From Saccoglossus kowalevskii (Eukaryota > Hemichordata > Enteropneusta > Harrimaniidae): 64,000 nucleotides of DNA. This document shows, piece by piece, positions 51,100-64,000 of this stretch. The stretch is from contig NW_003129357.1 in assembly GCF_000003605.2 (NCBI RefSeq), positions 932,950 through 996,949 of the forward strand, in the 5' to 3' direction. Position 1 is the first letter of the stretch. Every line of letters starts with the position of its first letter. The translations under genes and the position numbers were made by a program. Below the pieces are notes generated by a model, which was not told the origin of the DNA, did no database searches, and was given only the letters and a program-made list of their open reading frames with translations.

Positions 51100-52019
51100 T
51101 AAACGTACCGACGTTCTATGTGTATTTTCGGCCGTCATATACAGATTTTTCACTTGTTTTAACATTGGCAGGAATAATTTCAATTCGCGCATTTTATACG
51201 AAAATGCGAAGTCCAACCATTGACGGAACCTTTGTACGCCCTCCGGTGTTGGGAACTTGGAACACTACGTTTACCTAAAGCCAACCTCGGCGTTTATCAA
51301 TCTAATAAAACTCGCGAATCACCGTCGGCGTTTTGATAAAATACTGTTACAATGGTTTCATTGTCGTGTACGGTAGAAATAATTTTAGTTCGCGCATTTT
51401 ATACCAGCCATTGTCGGAACCTCTGTACGGCCTCCGGTGTTGGGAACTTGGAACACTACGTTTACCTGAAGCCAACCTTGGCGTTTATCAATCTAATAAA
51501 ACTCGCAAATCACGGCGTCGTTATATAACGAAATCACACTATTAAACTTATTAAAATAATTTTCTTCAGGAAATTCGTTACTTGGTTTCTCTGAAAATCA
51601 TTACATAGCCTTGTAATTTAACATGCACTGGTTCAATTTTCCCATTTAGGCGGGGACATTGATTTACTTATCTGATCATCTTGGAACATTATTATTAGAA
51701 TGCTTTTAATTATTATCACAATATAACAACTACTTTGCTGTACAACACATTCACCATTCTATGAATATTCTTATGTTGTCATCATCATTGAATGTTTATG
51801 CATTGCTATGTTCATACAGCTTCACATTTGGTTATTACACATGTACAATAAATTTGAAAATCTACAGAACCATAATGAATTTCAAATAATAAACTAACCT
51901 ATATTTTGTATAAATAAACTATATTTTGTTTTCTCTTCCATAACAAGAATCCATGTGCATGGTTGTGGCTATACATACACATATAAACTATAAGGTTGCT
52001 GGGTTTTTTTAAAAGTCGC

Positions 52020-52260
52020 TAGTGTAATAATTGCATCGATTAACGGTTGACTAAATAGGGGAACATGTAAAAGTTGTTAATGTACTATGCTAAGTTTCGG
52101 GCATATTTCAAAGTAATCATGGTGTAATTGTGCCGATTAACGACTTATATAACAGGTAAATAGTGTGAACGTACCACACAGTCAGTTGTAAAAGTGGAAA
52201 TACTGTTTACTATGCTAAGTTGCAAGGTTTTTTTTCTAAAAGAAACCCAGGTCGCAATGA
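52020..52260. repeat. Degenerate repeat pair in the centre of the inverted-repeat element
   Basis: GATTAACG...TAAAAGT...TACTATGCTAAGTT blocks occur twice about 100-120 bp apart. Confidence 0.4.
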
Positions 52261-53319
52261 CAATGAATGTACTACACATGTAGTAATATTCGTCGTGCCA
52301 CAAGCGTGTTCATGCTCTCTGTTATAAGCTCTCTTTCAATTATAAAACCTGTTTTATTATTCGGATAAAATAACTTTTCATTCGTACAGTCGATGGCCTC
52401 GTCGTCATAATTCAAAGTACCACCTGTTGCATATTATTGAATATTGGTAATTCCCAGTTACATTTAACATTAACAATTTCTCTGACTGTAAAAAGAGAAA
52501 ATAATAAATTATTGGTACTATATTAATTTTATTTAAAACTTTAAAAATACGGTAACGACGCCGTAATTTGCGAGTTTTACTAGATTGATAAACGCCGAGG
52601 TTGGCTTTAGGTAAACGTAGTGTCCAAGTTCCCAACACCGGAGGGCGTGCAAAGGTTCCGTCAATGGTTGGACTTCGCATCTTCGTAAAAAAAATGCGCG
52701 GATTGAAATTATTCTGCCAGCGACACCACTGAGAAAGTATTTTATTCAAACACCGATGGTAAAACAAGTGAAAAATCTGTGTATGACGACAGAAACTACA
52801 CATAGAACGTCGGTACGTTTACTTCCGGGACGTGGCAATAGCCATATTGTCTCCTGCCACGGGCGTGGCACGAGACACGGCCAAATTATTTTATTATACG
52901 ACTTTTCTAGCTTAACACTTGTCACGGTATTCATGCTAATTATAAACCGGCCACGCCTGTATTTATCCTATTGTCAAAGTACATTATTGTTTTCTTGGAA
53001 TGTCCCCAGCATTGAATCACGTCATGTCTTTTATTGCAAAATACAGATTCCATTGTTACACGGAGCGCCAGGGGGGGGGGGATTTTATGACGACGTACGA
53101 ATCCCGGGTACGAATGAACGTGAAGGTATAAATGTAACGCAGTTGGTACACCACGGAATGTTGGTATGTGCATTAAAATACATCAAGAACATGGAATGTC
53201 GTACTTGTATTTTAATCAGATTGAGACGCAGGCCCCCGAGGGCGCAAATGCCGAATGTGAAATTGTCAATCTTCAGTATACAATCTGATTGTACCTCCGA
53301 GTCTATGGGTTGCTGTACG

Positions 53320-53344
53320 GTGGCCATAGTAACCATGTCACGTG
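53320..53344 (+). promoter_or_regulatory. Candidate promoter elements of the ZU5-DD gene
   Basis: An RFX-like GTGGCCATAGTAAC (53320-53333) and an E-box CACGTG (53339-53344) lie within 115 bp of the start codon. No TATA box is evident. Confidence 0.3.
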
Positions 53345-53434
53345 TGAAAGAGGGGCTTCCCCCTAACTATGTCTCCGATGACGCATTTAGCTCCATGCAT
53401 TTCCACCATCGAATCAAACTTTTAAACTATAACA

Positions 53435-57355
<3,921 letters not shown>

Positions 57356-57455
57356 ATAATCTCATCTCCACGTTTATCGTCGACCGTTTTCGCGGATGTT
57401 AAAGGTGACAGCGTCCTCATACGGTGACAACGGAAGCCTTTGGGTGAATATTTAA

Positions 57456-57779
57456 AGCGGGGAGTCGTCACCAGCGCATGCGGCAGGCCATAGCGTGTCG
57501 TTGTTTACAAACAAAATCTACCCATAAGCCTTTGCGTTTTTAAGCAAGCTCTTTAGGGCGACCTACAATCGAATTTCGCCCTAAAAATTTCATTTGGACG
57601 TATTCTTTTTAATTTTGTTGTTGTATGTCGAACATATGGGCCGGCCAGAGTCAGTCACGTAAATAATGCGGTCGGCAACAAAGGGCTATGATTCCACAGC
57701 TAGCGTTGTTATTGTCGCTTAAGACTGCGCAGGGGTGCTATTAGTCCCATATCGAACTTGACGCGACGACCACCGCCCT
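57456..57779. mobile_element. piggyBac-type MITE (TTAA target), copy 2
   Basis: About 324 bp, flanked by TTAA (57452-57455, 57780-57783). Left AGCGGGGAGTCGTCACCAGC, right GCGACGACCACCGCCCT. Starts 101 bp after the ZU5-DD stop codon, so it may lie within the 3' UTR. Confidence 0.65.
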
Positions 57780-58179
57780 TTAATTTCTGATTTATAAAGG
57801 ATTAATCATTCCCGAAATTGCTAATTCCCTGACAACTAGGTCCACGTCTTTAGTAGCTTTTTTTCAAATGCACCAGCTCTTGAAAATTCCATGAGAATCC
57901 ATTCATAACTTTTTGTGTTATACATGAAAAGTTAGTAATTGTTGTTTCCATGGCAACCATCATCTCTATCGAAATCTAATCGATTGGTCTTCTTGTCTAA
58001 AATAAACAAAAAATAGTGTATGCTGGCAAAAGCACAGCCGAAGGTATATGTAATAATACTCAGATGCTTAAAAAAGTATAAAAACGTATATATATATTCA
58101 AAAAATAATAGAAATTTCTCAGCATCTGTAAACAAACATGTAATACAAATTTATAATTGTAAGTAAAAAGCCAACGTCC

Positions 58180-58184
58180 AAAAA
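58180..58184 (-). terminator. Pol III T-run terminator of tRNA-Ala
   Basis: Five consecutive T on the minus strand, a few bases past the tRNA 3' end. Confidence 0.7.
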
Positions 58185-58188
58185 CTAA

Positions 58189-58261
58189 TGGAGAACCCGG
58201 GCATCGATCCCGGTACCTCTCACATGCTAAGCGAGCGCTCTACCATCTGAGCTAGTTCCCC
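58189..58261 (-). tRNA. tRNA-Ala (anticodon AGC)
   Basis: Read on the minus strand, a 73-nt intron-less tRNA starts GGGGAACTAGCTCAGATGG (acceptor 5' strand and A box). It has anticodon loop CTTAGCA with AGC, a B box around GATCGATGC, and an acceptor 3' strand GTTCTCC plus discriminator A73. The acceptor pairs along all seven positions and includes G3:U70, the identity element of alanine tRNA. CCA is not encoded. A run of T follows on the minus strand (58184-58180), as expected for Pol III termination. It is intact and probably functional. Confidence 0.97.
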
Positions 58262-58304
58262 AAGTTACGTACAATGGTCAAATGACTGGCCCAAGTAAAC
58301 TCCA

Positions 58305-58317
58305 GCGCCCTCTAGTG
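58305..58317 (-). promoter_or_regulatory. CTCF-like insulator motif beside the tRNA
   Basis: On the minus strand this reads CACTAGAGGGCGC, close to the bilaterian CTCF core (CCASYAGRKGGCRS). It lies 44 bp from the tRNA gene, between two protein genes. Binding is inferred. Confidence 0.4.
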
Positions 58318-58996
58318 TTCCAAATATGTTTTTGCTGTAGTAGAAATAATAACTTGAAGCACGTATCGTTTCAGTCTGTCTATGTATCCTCGGGGACGGA
58401 GCTACGTCACGGACGTTCTACGTTGCTAAGACGCGCACAACTTTACCACGTATTTTTATGGGCTCTTTTCGCGCTGCTGTGGAACGCCGGTCGAGCCGGT
58501 GAAAATTCGAGAAAACAACACCAACTCAACTTTGAAGTAATCCTGAACAACCAAATTCATATATGTTACACACGTAGGGCTAATCTTGTTACACTGTTCA
58601 GGGGATTCTCAACAACCATCGCGAAGTACCGTTTTCTGCGAGTTTTGGGTCTTTGTTTTCACCGCGAGGGTTGCCAGGCGGTAGAAAATGCCCGTATGTC
58701 CACCCCGAGGATACTCAAATTTTGTATTTTTGTTATTGTATTTCAAATCAGCTGTTACTGTAAATACATTAAATATTCAATGGGTTTTAATTTAACTATT
58801 TTCGCTGCTAAGTAAATATTATTTACGCATGAAGACGTAAATCAACAATGGAACTCATTGTTTCCATAGCAAATCCGTGTACATAAAACCCTGTGAATTA
58901 CTCAAAACATTAAAATAATGAAATTAAATGTCAGTGAAAAATTACGAGCTGTTGTTTAAAAACAAAACACTGATCAGGTGGTGCTCTTCGTTTTTT

Positions 58997-59031
<35 letters not shown>

Positions 59032-60780
59032 TTTTTTGTTTTGTTTTCGTCGTGTGAATTCTGTTATCTGAAGGTGTGTATTCTACCATATATTTTGAAC
59101 ACAATATAGTAATTGTCACCGAGAAAGTTTTGTAAAAGGGTACACGGCCGCCCTCTACGGTCGGTTAGTTTTCGGCACTATGTTAATAAAAGATGGAATT
59201 TATTACTAATACACAAGTCTGTTTGAGCTACTTTATGACGTAACAATCCAAGTGCGGTGGCCCTCATATTTTCACGCAAAATAAACAGCATATTTTTAAT
59301 ACAGGGATAGGGTCGGGAAAAACTCAAATCTCAATGTCATGTTTGTCCTGGATCCAGGGAGTTTTGTTCTCCCAATAAACGCACGTATACTATACAAATG
59401 TGTTTTAATCAGTTCAAATCGGTCATAATTAAATCGTGAGACGTTCACGTTGTATGTTAGTGGATGGAAAATATTGTGTCCAACGTTTCTATTGGCGTGC
59501 ATTATACACAAATGTCTAAGCAAACATGTGAATTGAAATAATGGTACTACGTAAGATTCTGTGTCCAGGTTAAGTACAAGTGCTGTGACAAATTGCAATC
59601 ATGTTATGTTTGTACCAACGCAAACAGACAAACAACGTAACGACGTGGAAATGAACATTTTGAGGCATTGAGGGGAAATGTCGAAAGGGTTAATTTAGAA
59701 ACGTGGTTACAATGTTATAAAATACTAACAGTCGAAACTTGATGATTCAGTAAATGATGATTCTGCTCGTATTGTTAGAAAAACACAAATATATTTATTA
59801 GAGTAGAATATGATATATTATTGGAATTAAGTATGGAGAGTGCGGATGGATTATTTTTATTTGTTGTTATTGTATGTGTGGCGCCATTCCGTATGTTGCC
59901 TGTCAGTGGCGTGATGTGGTGGTTGCACGAAGTAAACCGTGGCAAGCATAACATGCCAGTGCCATATTCACCCAACTGATATATTGATTAAAACTGATCC
60001 GGAACAGGTAATTTGTCTGGTACTTGGGGATCTCTTGATAATCGTAACTATGGTTTTACGCACTGACATAACAGTGGTAAAATGGAATCGTCCAAGCCAG
60101 AGGTGACAACCCAGGGGAATATATTGTGAGTTGCACAGGACTGAACAGTGATCAGTAGAGATACATCCATCGTGGTTGTTGGTCGCTTGCCAACATGGGC
60201 AGTCATAAACGCACAACGTTCATCATATTGGCATTTAACGGCAGTCAACGCCACAATACTTGCGTTTTAATGTATACGTCTGTATGAATTCAACTTCAAG
60301 TTTATTACCGTAAAAACCTGGTTTCTATATTGATTGCATAGTACCTCAATACATTCACGTTTACGTGCAAAGTCTGGTTATGGTGGTGTATTTAATTGGT
60401 TACCGGCGTTGCTGCTGACGCTGTTAGATGTAATTGAGGAATGCACAAGTTGAATGTCTAACATGGCATATCTGAATTGAAATATGAGGTGTCTCTGAAA
60501 ATTCATTGGACGTTACATCTTTATATTGAGCTGGGGCACGACCGTGTTGACTTTTGGCTTGAAGGTGTGCCATAAACTCTGGTAACAAATGGAGTTGCTA
60601 TAAACAATTTAACATACTGAAGTACTCGACCCCACCTACTGTATTTAATAATGTCATCGCGGGGTTGACGCTATCCCTGGAGAAGGCAGTACATAATTCT
60701 AACGTGTACTCAGCCTGCGTCGCGGTATTTATATAACGACCACCTGTTTACGGGTACTTGAGTAGCCTCCGCAAATGTTA
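58318..60780. other. Intergenic sequence between tRNA-Ala and the downstream promoter
   Basis: Includes a decayed stretch resembling MITE family 1 (about 58755-58940, with AATGGGTTTTAATTTA and CATTGTTTCCATAGCAAA). The rest shows no gene; frames are short and lack splice-site support. Confidence 0.4.
58991..59031. repeat. Poly-T followed by (GT)n
   Basis: About 28 T and then GTGTGTGTGTGTG. There is no adjacent SINE or LINE body that I recognise. Confidence 0.9.
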
Positions 60781-60822
60781 TATATGTGTTTGCGCTTTTC
60801 GGTGTCATGTGACTCACTGAAA

Positions 60823-60830
60823 TGACGTCA
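60823..60830 (+). promoter_or_regulatory. Full CRE palindrome TGACGTCA in candidate promoter
   Basis: A perfect 8-bp CREB/ATF site lies about 680 bp before the putative first exon at 61507. The 60.7-61.5 kb stretch around it is richer in CpG than the gene bodies and has an X-box-like GTTGTCATGGCAAT near 60954. Confidence 0.4.
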
Positions 60831-61506
60831 AGATTGAAGAGTGTGCGTTAAGATTGGAATTCTCGCGTTATCTGTAATCATGCGTGGCTTCTATTGAAAG
60901 AAAAATCAAAGATTACCTCAATGCTCACTCAACCCTATACGTTGCGTTTATAGTTGTCATGGCAATGCGTGCGGCCACGACGCTTCGTGTAGTGAGTTAG
61001 GTGGTCTAATTTCCATGTAAATAGACAGGTAGCCCTACAATGTCAACAAGTTAAGGACCCTTTCCAAAATAAGTTACCATTGCTGTACATTGCTATGAGA
61101 CAGCCGAAATAACTCGTGTCTTCATTACGCGGACATTCTCCCAGTGGTGACGCATCGGAGCGTATGGAATCGGTTCACCTTGGTGTGAAAGCTGCGAATG
61201 ATTGCAAACTTGAACTCGGCGCTGTACTTTCTGTTCTGCGTTCAAAGGCACGGATTGTTGGCATTATTATTGTGTAATTTGAAGGACTTTTACTAATCAC
61301 GTTGTTACATTGCCGTAGGATATACTCATCTATTGTCAGAAACCATTGTGGAAATTCAACCCATCTATTCTTTTCTCTTATCGAGCTGTTGTATATTTGC
61401 TAGTATTCAGCTGAGAATGCATTTGACTGCCCTGGAGTCGCTGGTACCTTAAATGTAGCATCTTAATAGCGTCGGTACGACTCACACTGATGATTTATAA
61501 TAATAC

Positions 61507-61580
61507 ATGCTGACAATGGCCGAGAAAAGAAAAGGAATGCTGCGTCAAGGCGATCTAGTGGATCACATGCTGAAAGTCGC
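61507..61580 (+). CDS. Probable first coding exon of a downstream gene
   Basis: An in-frame TAA directly upstream (61501-61503), then ATG with a second in-frame ATG three codons later (acaATGGCC, the better context). The peptide is MLTMAEKRKGMLRQGDLVDH followed by MLKVA, ending at a perfect gtgagt donor in phase 2. The remaining exons would lie beyond the window. I do not recognise the family from 24 residues. The CpG-rich, CRE-bearing upstream sequence supports a promoter here. Confidence 0.45.
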
Positions 61581-64000
61581 GTGAGTATCAACACCTTGTT
61601 ATCGATTCCTCGACTGCGAGAATGTGTCTGTGTGTGTGTGAAAGGGATTAGTCGATGAGAGTGCAGTAAGTGTGTATTATTGTCTTCAATTATTTGTTGA
61701 ACTTTTCATCGAATGATCCCGAATACAAGGTTTATTTATTGATCGCTGTGATCAATCTATATAGAAGGAGATGCCCAGTGTGTTGCGGCCATCGTAAGCT
61801 AACATATTTCAATCTGAAGTGTATGAACACACAATTGCGTATGCAGGGGAAAACCGGCGTGTGCGACCTTGGCAAAACAAAATGTGTATATCTGTCAAAA
61901 CAACTGACGATTGTTATTATATCGGCAACTGTACGTATATGTCGCATTGCCTGGGCTTCGATATATGCGTGTTGTGTTGTGTAGAGTATGGATTCTACAT
62001 CTTTGTCCAATTTTGGCAATCGTGTCGGTATTTGTGTACCTAGCCATCGCCCGCAACGTTCCGCTTGGCATCACCTGCAAAGACCGTGTTGACAATGTGT
62101 GCCGAATCTGTTGATCATATCGGTTTGACCACAGACCCCAGAGGTAAAAAGTCTGTGGGTAAAGCCATGCGACTATTATAAGTGCAAATGGGGACATATG
62201 TTGTCATCAGGGTCTCGGTTGTCACGAGGTAGCGTCGCTGTCAACAACACACGATTGATTGATACTCAATGATTGATAATCAATTATATTTGATGGGTGA
62301 TACATGGTTTGGTCTACTAATACTAGTATATAAAATTGCGGGTAATCGTTTTTTTTATTAAGTTTAAACGCCCAGACAACACTGAATGCGGTAAACAAAA
62401 TTAACTATCATAGAGTAGACGGTGTATTGTACACGGTGTTTACATTCGTTTACTTCCCCTAACTCGTTATGTGCCCGTGTGAGAAGACAGGTATACGTGA
62501 GAATGTGACCACTGCTTTTTCAACGTGTGCAATATTCAATACGCCAATTACAGATGTGTAAAATATGAAGCCCCTCACCTGCCGAACAGCAATGCGTGAC
62601 ATGATTTATTGTTAGTAAAGACATGGAACTATAAACCAGGTGTATAGTTCCATGGTAAAGACAAATAATAACTAAATCGACAAATATCGCATCCCTTAAG
62701 CTTTTGGTCAGTATAACTCGCGATTTCATTTGATTTGATTTTTGTCCAAAGGTTTTCAACTAAATGTTATCGGCAATATATCTTTAAAGCGCCATGTGTA
62801 CATCACATGTGCATACGTCGTCGCGCAGCGTGGTTGGTACGCCAATGTAATCGCGCAGTGCGGCTTGTTGACTTGTGCATACGCCACGGCGCGCGTTCGA
62901 TGGGAAATACAATGTATTTTACACGCGTTGTAAACGTCGTATGGGTCCCATATTGAATACGACGCGCCGCAACAACCATGTCGCTTTCAATATGATACTG
63001 GATATGTATAATAAATGGTTAGACTTGTGTTGATGCATACTAGATACTAGTAGGAAGTATTCAGCATGCACGAGTAAAAACACAGTTATTCACGTAGCGT
63101 GTTTGTATGTCGACCATTCGAGCCTCTGAAATTTTAAAATAAACGGATTTACTTTTGTGAGACCATGTTTGTTTTCGCTATCGAAACAAACATTGTTTAC
63201 AACAAACACGATTCGCAGTAATTCTTGCTGGCACGTTAACGATATTAAACTTTAATTACCCCGTGCGACAAGATGAATTAATGTCACCGACTCGTTCCAA
63301 TCGAAATCCACGATATTTAGATGTGATTTAACAGCGTGAGAAACGACATAGACCATCATTTTGTTAAATACAATGTATTGTAGTGTTAGGCAATTTAAAC
63401 TATCCGGTATCCGCCCACTGAATGGTGGTTCCAAAGCTAGTCATTGGTGTCCTATAGTTTTATCGCCATTCCGCGGTGTAGCCAGTTTTTATTGCAATGT
63501 CGTGCAATTTTTACGTGTCTAGACCGATTCATTTTTTAAAAAAATAAGTGATAAACCTTGAACTCACGCCGAACTAATCGGGCATGACATGCATGGGGTT
63601 GCCAAAGAATTCCGCGGAATTGGAAACAAATGCGCCAATATATGATTTTTTTTTCTACATAACCCCAGCTTAGATCTCACCGTCACTGTGAGTAGACCTC
63701 ATATAGTCACGACCCGCAAACAATTTCATGGCTGCACACATAAATCACTGACGATCGCAGGACTGCCCATATGAGAATAACGCTACTTTATGATATCGAC
63801 TCAGTTTTGCCACAAATATATTTTTATAGATATCCAACGGGTCTTTCTTACGTCTCTGGTTGCGACAATATGATACATGAAATTGACGAATACAAACATA
63901 ATGACGTACACCAACGCAGATGATGGAAATCGACATTCTGTCATAACCCCCCCCCCCATTGTTGACTTGATATAGAGTTACAAGCAGTCTTGATTGATCG
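61581..64000. other. Probable first intron of the downstream gene
   Basis: Apart from the TTAA MITE at 62788, no further exon could be chained to the phase-2 donor at 61581. Confidence 0.4.
62788..62985. mobile_element. piggyBac-type MITE (TTAA target), copy 3, diverged
   Basis: About 198 bp. Left TTAA then AGCGCCATGTG; right CAACCATGTCGCT then TTCAA, a decayed TTAA. Interior CCCATATTGAATACGACGCG resembles CCCATATCGAACTTGACGCG in copy 2. It lies in the first intron of the downstream gene. Confidence 0.6.

Larger units (their letters stand above)
50772..52876. mobile_element. Inverted-repeat element, two arms around a 1 kb centre
   Basis: The left arm (about 50772-51520) and right arm (about 52550-52876) are reverse complements at high identity. 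Shared markers include GTCCAACCATTGACGGAACC, CTCCGGTGTTGGGAACTTGG and AACCTCGGCGTTTATCAATC. Both arms have a GTCTC...GAGAC hairpin at the outer end. The left arm holds two tandem copies of a unit of about 195 bp (starting near 51170 and 51366); the right holds one. The centre (51.6-52.5 kb) is AT-rich and carries no coding frame I can support. It is either a foldback-type non-autonomous DNA element or two opposite insertions of one family. Confidence 0.65.

Noticed and set aside
51333-51545. Shared peptide-like frame in the repeat arms
   Set aside because: The similarity is fully explained by copies of the same repeat DNA. Frames are short and broken by repeat unit length.
50772-52876. Reading the flanking repeats as long terminal repeats
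   Set aside because: The two copies are in opposite orientation, and no retroelement coding region lies between them.
58282-58815. Plus-strand 177-codon frame beside the tRNA
   Set aside because: No domain and atypical composition. It overlaps the CTCF-like site and a decayed MITE; a chance frame in CpG-rich sequence.
58991-59018. Poly-T run as the tail of a minus-strand retroposon
   Set aside because: No SINE or LINE body, no Pol III boxes and no target duplication were found beside it.

Overview
The window is from an animal genome: intron-rich, AT-rich, with GT-AG splice sites, TA- and TTAA-flanked MITEs, long microsatellites and one intron-less nuclear-type tRNA. Domain make-up (a RIM-binding-protein-type FN3-SH3 tail; a ZU5-UPA-death-domain protein of the UNC5/UNC5CL type) points to a bilaterian, probably a marine invertebrate. 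The sequence alone does not fix the phylum. Bases 51050-51099 are a run of N.

About 2.1-47.2 kb is one plus-strand gene. I assembled 27 coding exons by chaining acceptors, donors and reading frame. They give a protein of about 3,550 residues: a short N-terminus, roughly 1,900 residues of coiled coil (1,750 of them from one 5.25 kb exon), a 433-residue low-complexity insert with three copies of an L-I/L-E-x-L-x-x-x-L-P motif and proline-rich stretches, further coiled coil, two Ser/Pro-rich exons, one FN3 domain, one SH3 domain and a basic tail ending in a class I PDZ-ligand-like sequence. The FN3 and SH3 resemble those of RIM-binding proteins, especially RIMBP3. The size and architecture differ from classical RIM-BP (three FN3, three SH3). 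An alternative first exon and three possible cassette or micro-exons lie in its introns, and an RFX X-box-like site lies about 200 bp before the start codon.

About 47.2-53.3 kb is intergenic and repeat-rich: several MITEs, an inverted-repeat element whose two arms end in the same hairpin, and an assembly gap that looks artificial. One arm carries a clean TA-flanked MITE insertion that the other arm lacks.

About 53.4-57.4 kb is a compact six-exon plus-strand gene for a 595-residue ZU5-UPA-death-domain protein. It starts with MGNCSSK, an N-myristoylation/palmitoylation signal, in place of the membrane segment known from vertebrate UNC5CL. Three successive introns each carry a different tandem array: (ATA)n, a 22-bp minisatellite, and a pentamer array.

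About 57.4-64 kb is intergenic sequence and the start of a further gene: a TTAA-type MITE just after the stop codon, a minus-strand tRNA-Ala(AGC) with the G3:U70 identity pair, a CTCF-like site beside it, a CRE-containing candidate promoter, and one probable first coding exon (61507-61580). That gene would continue beyond the window. No viral or LTR-type fossils were recognised.
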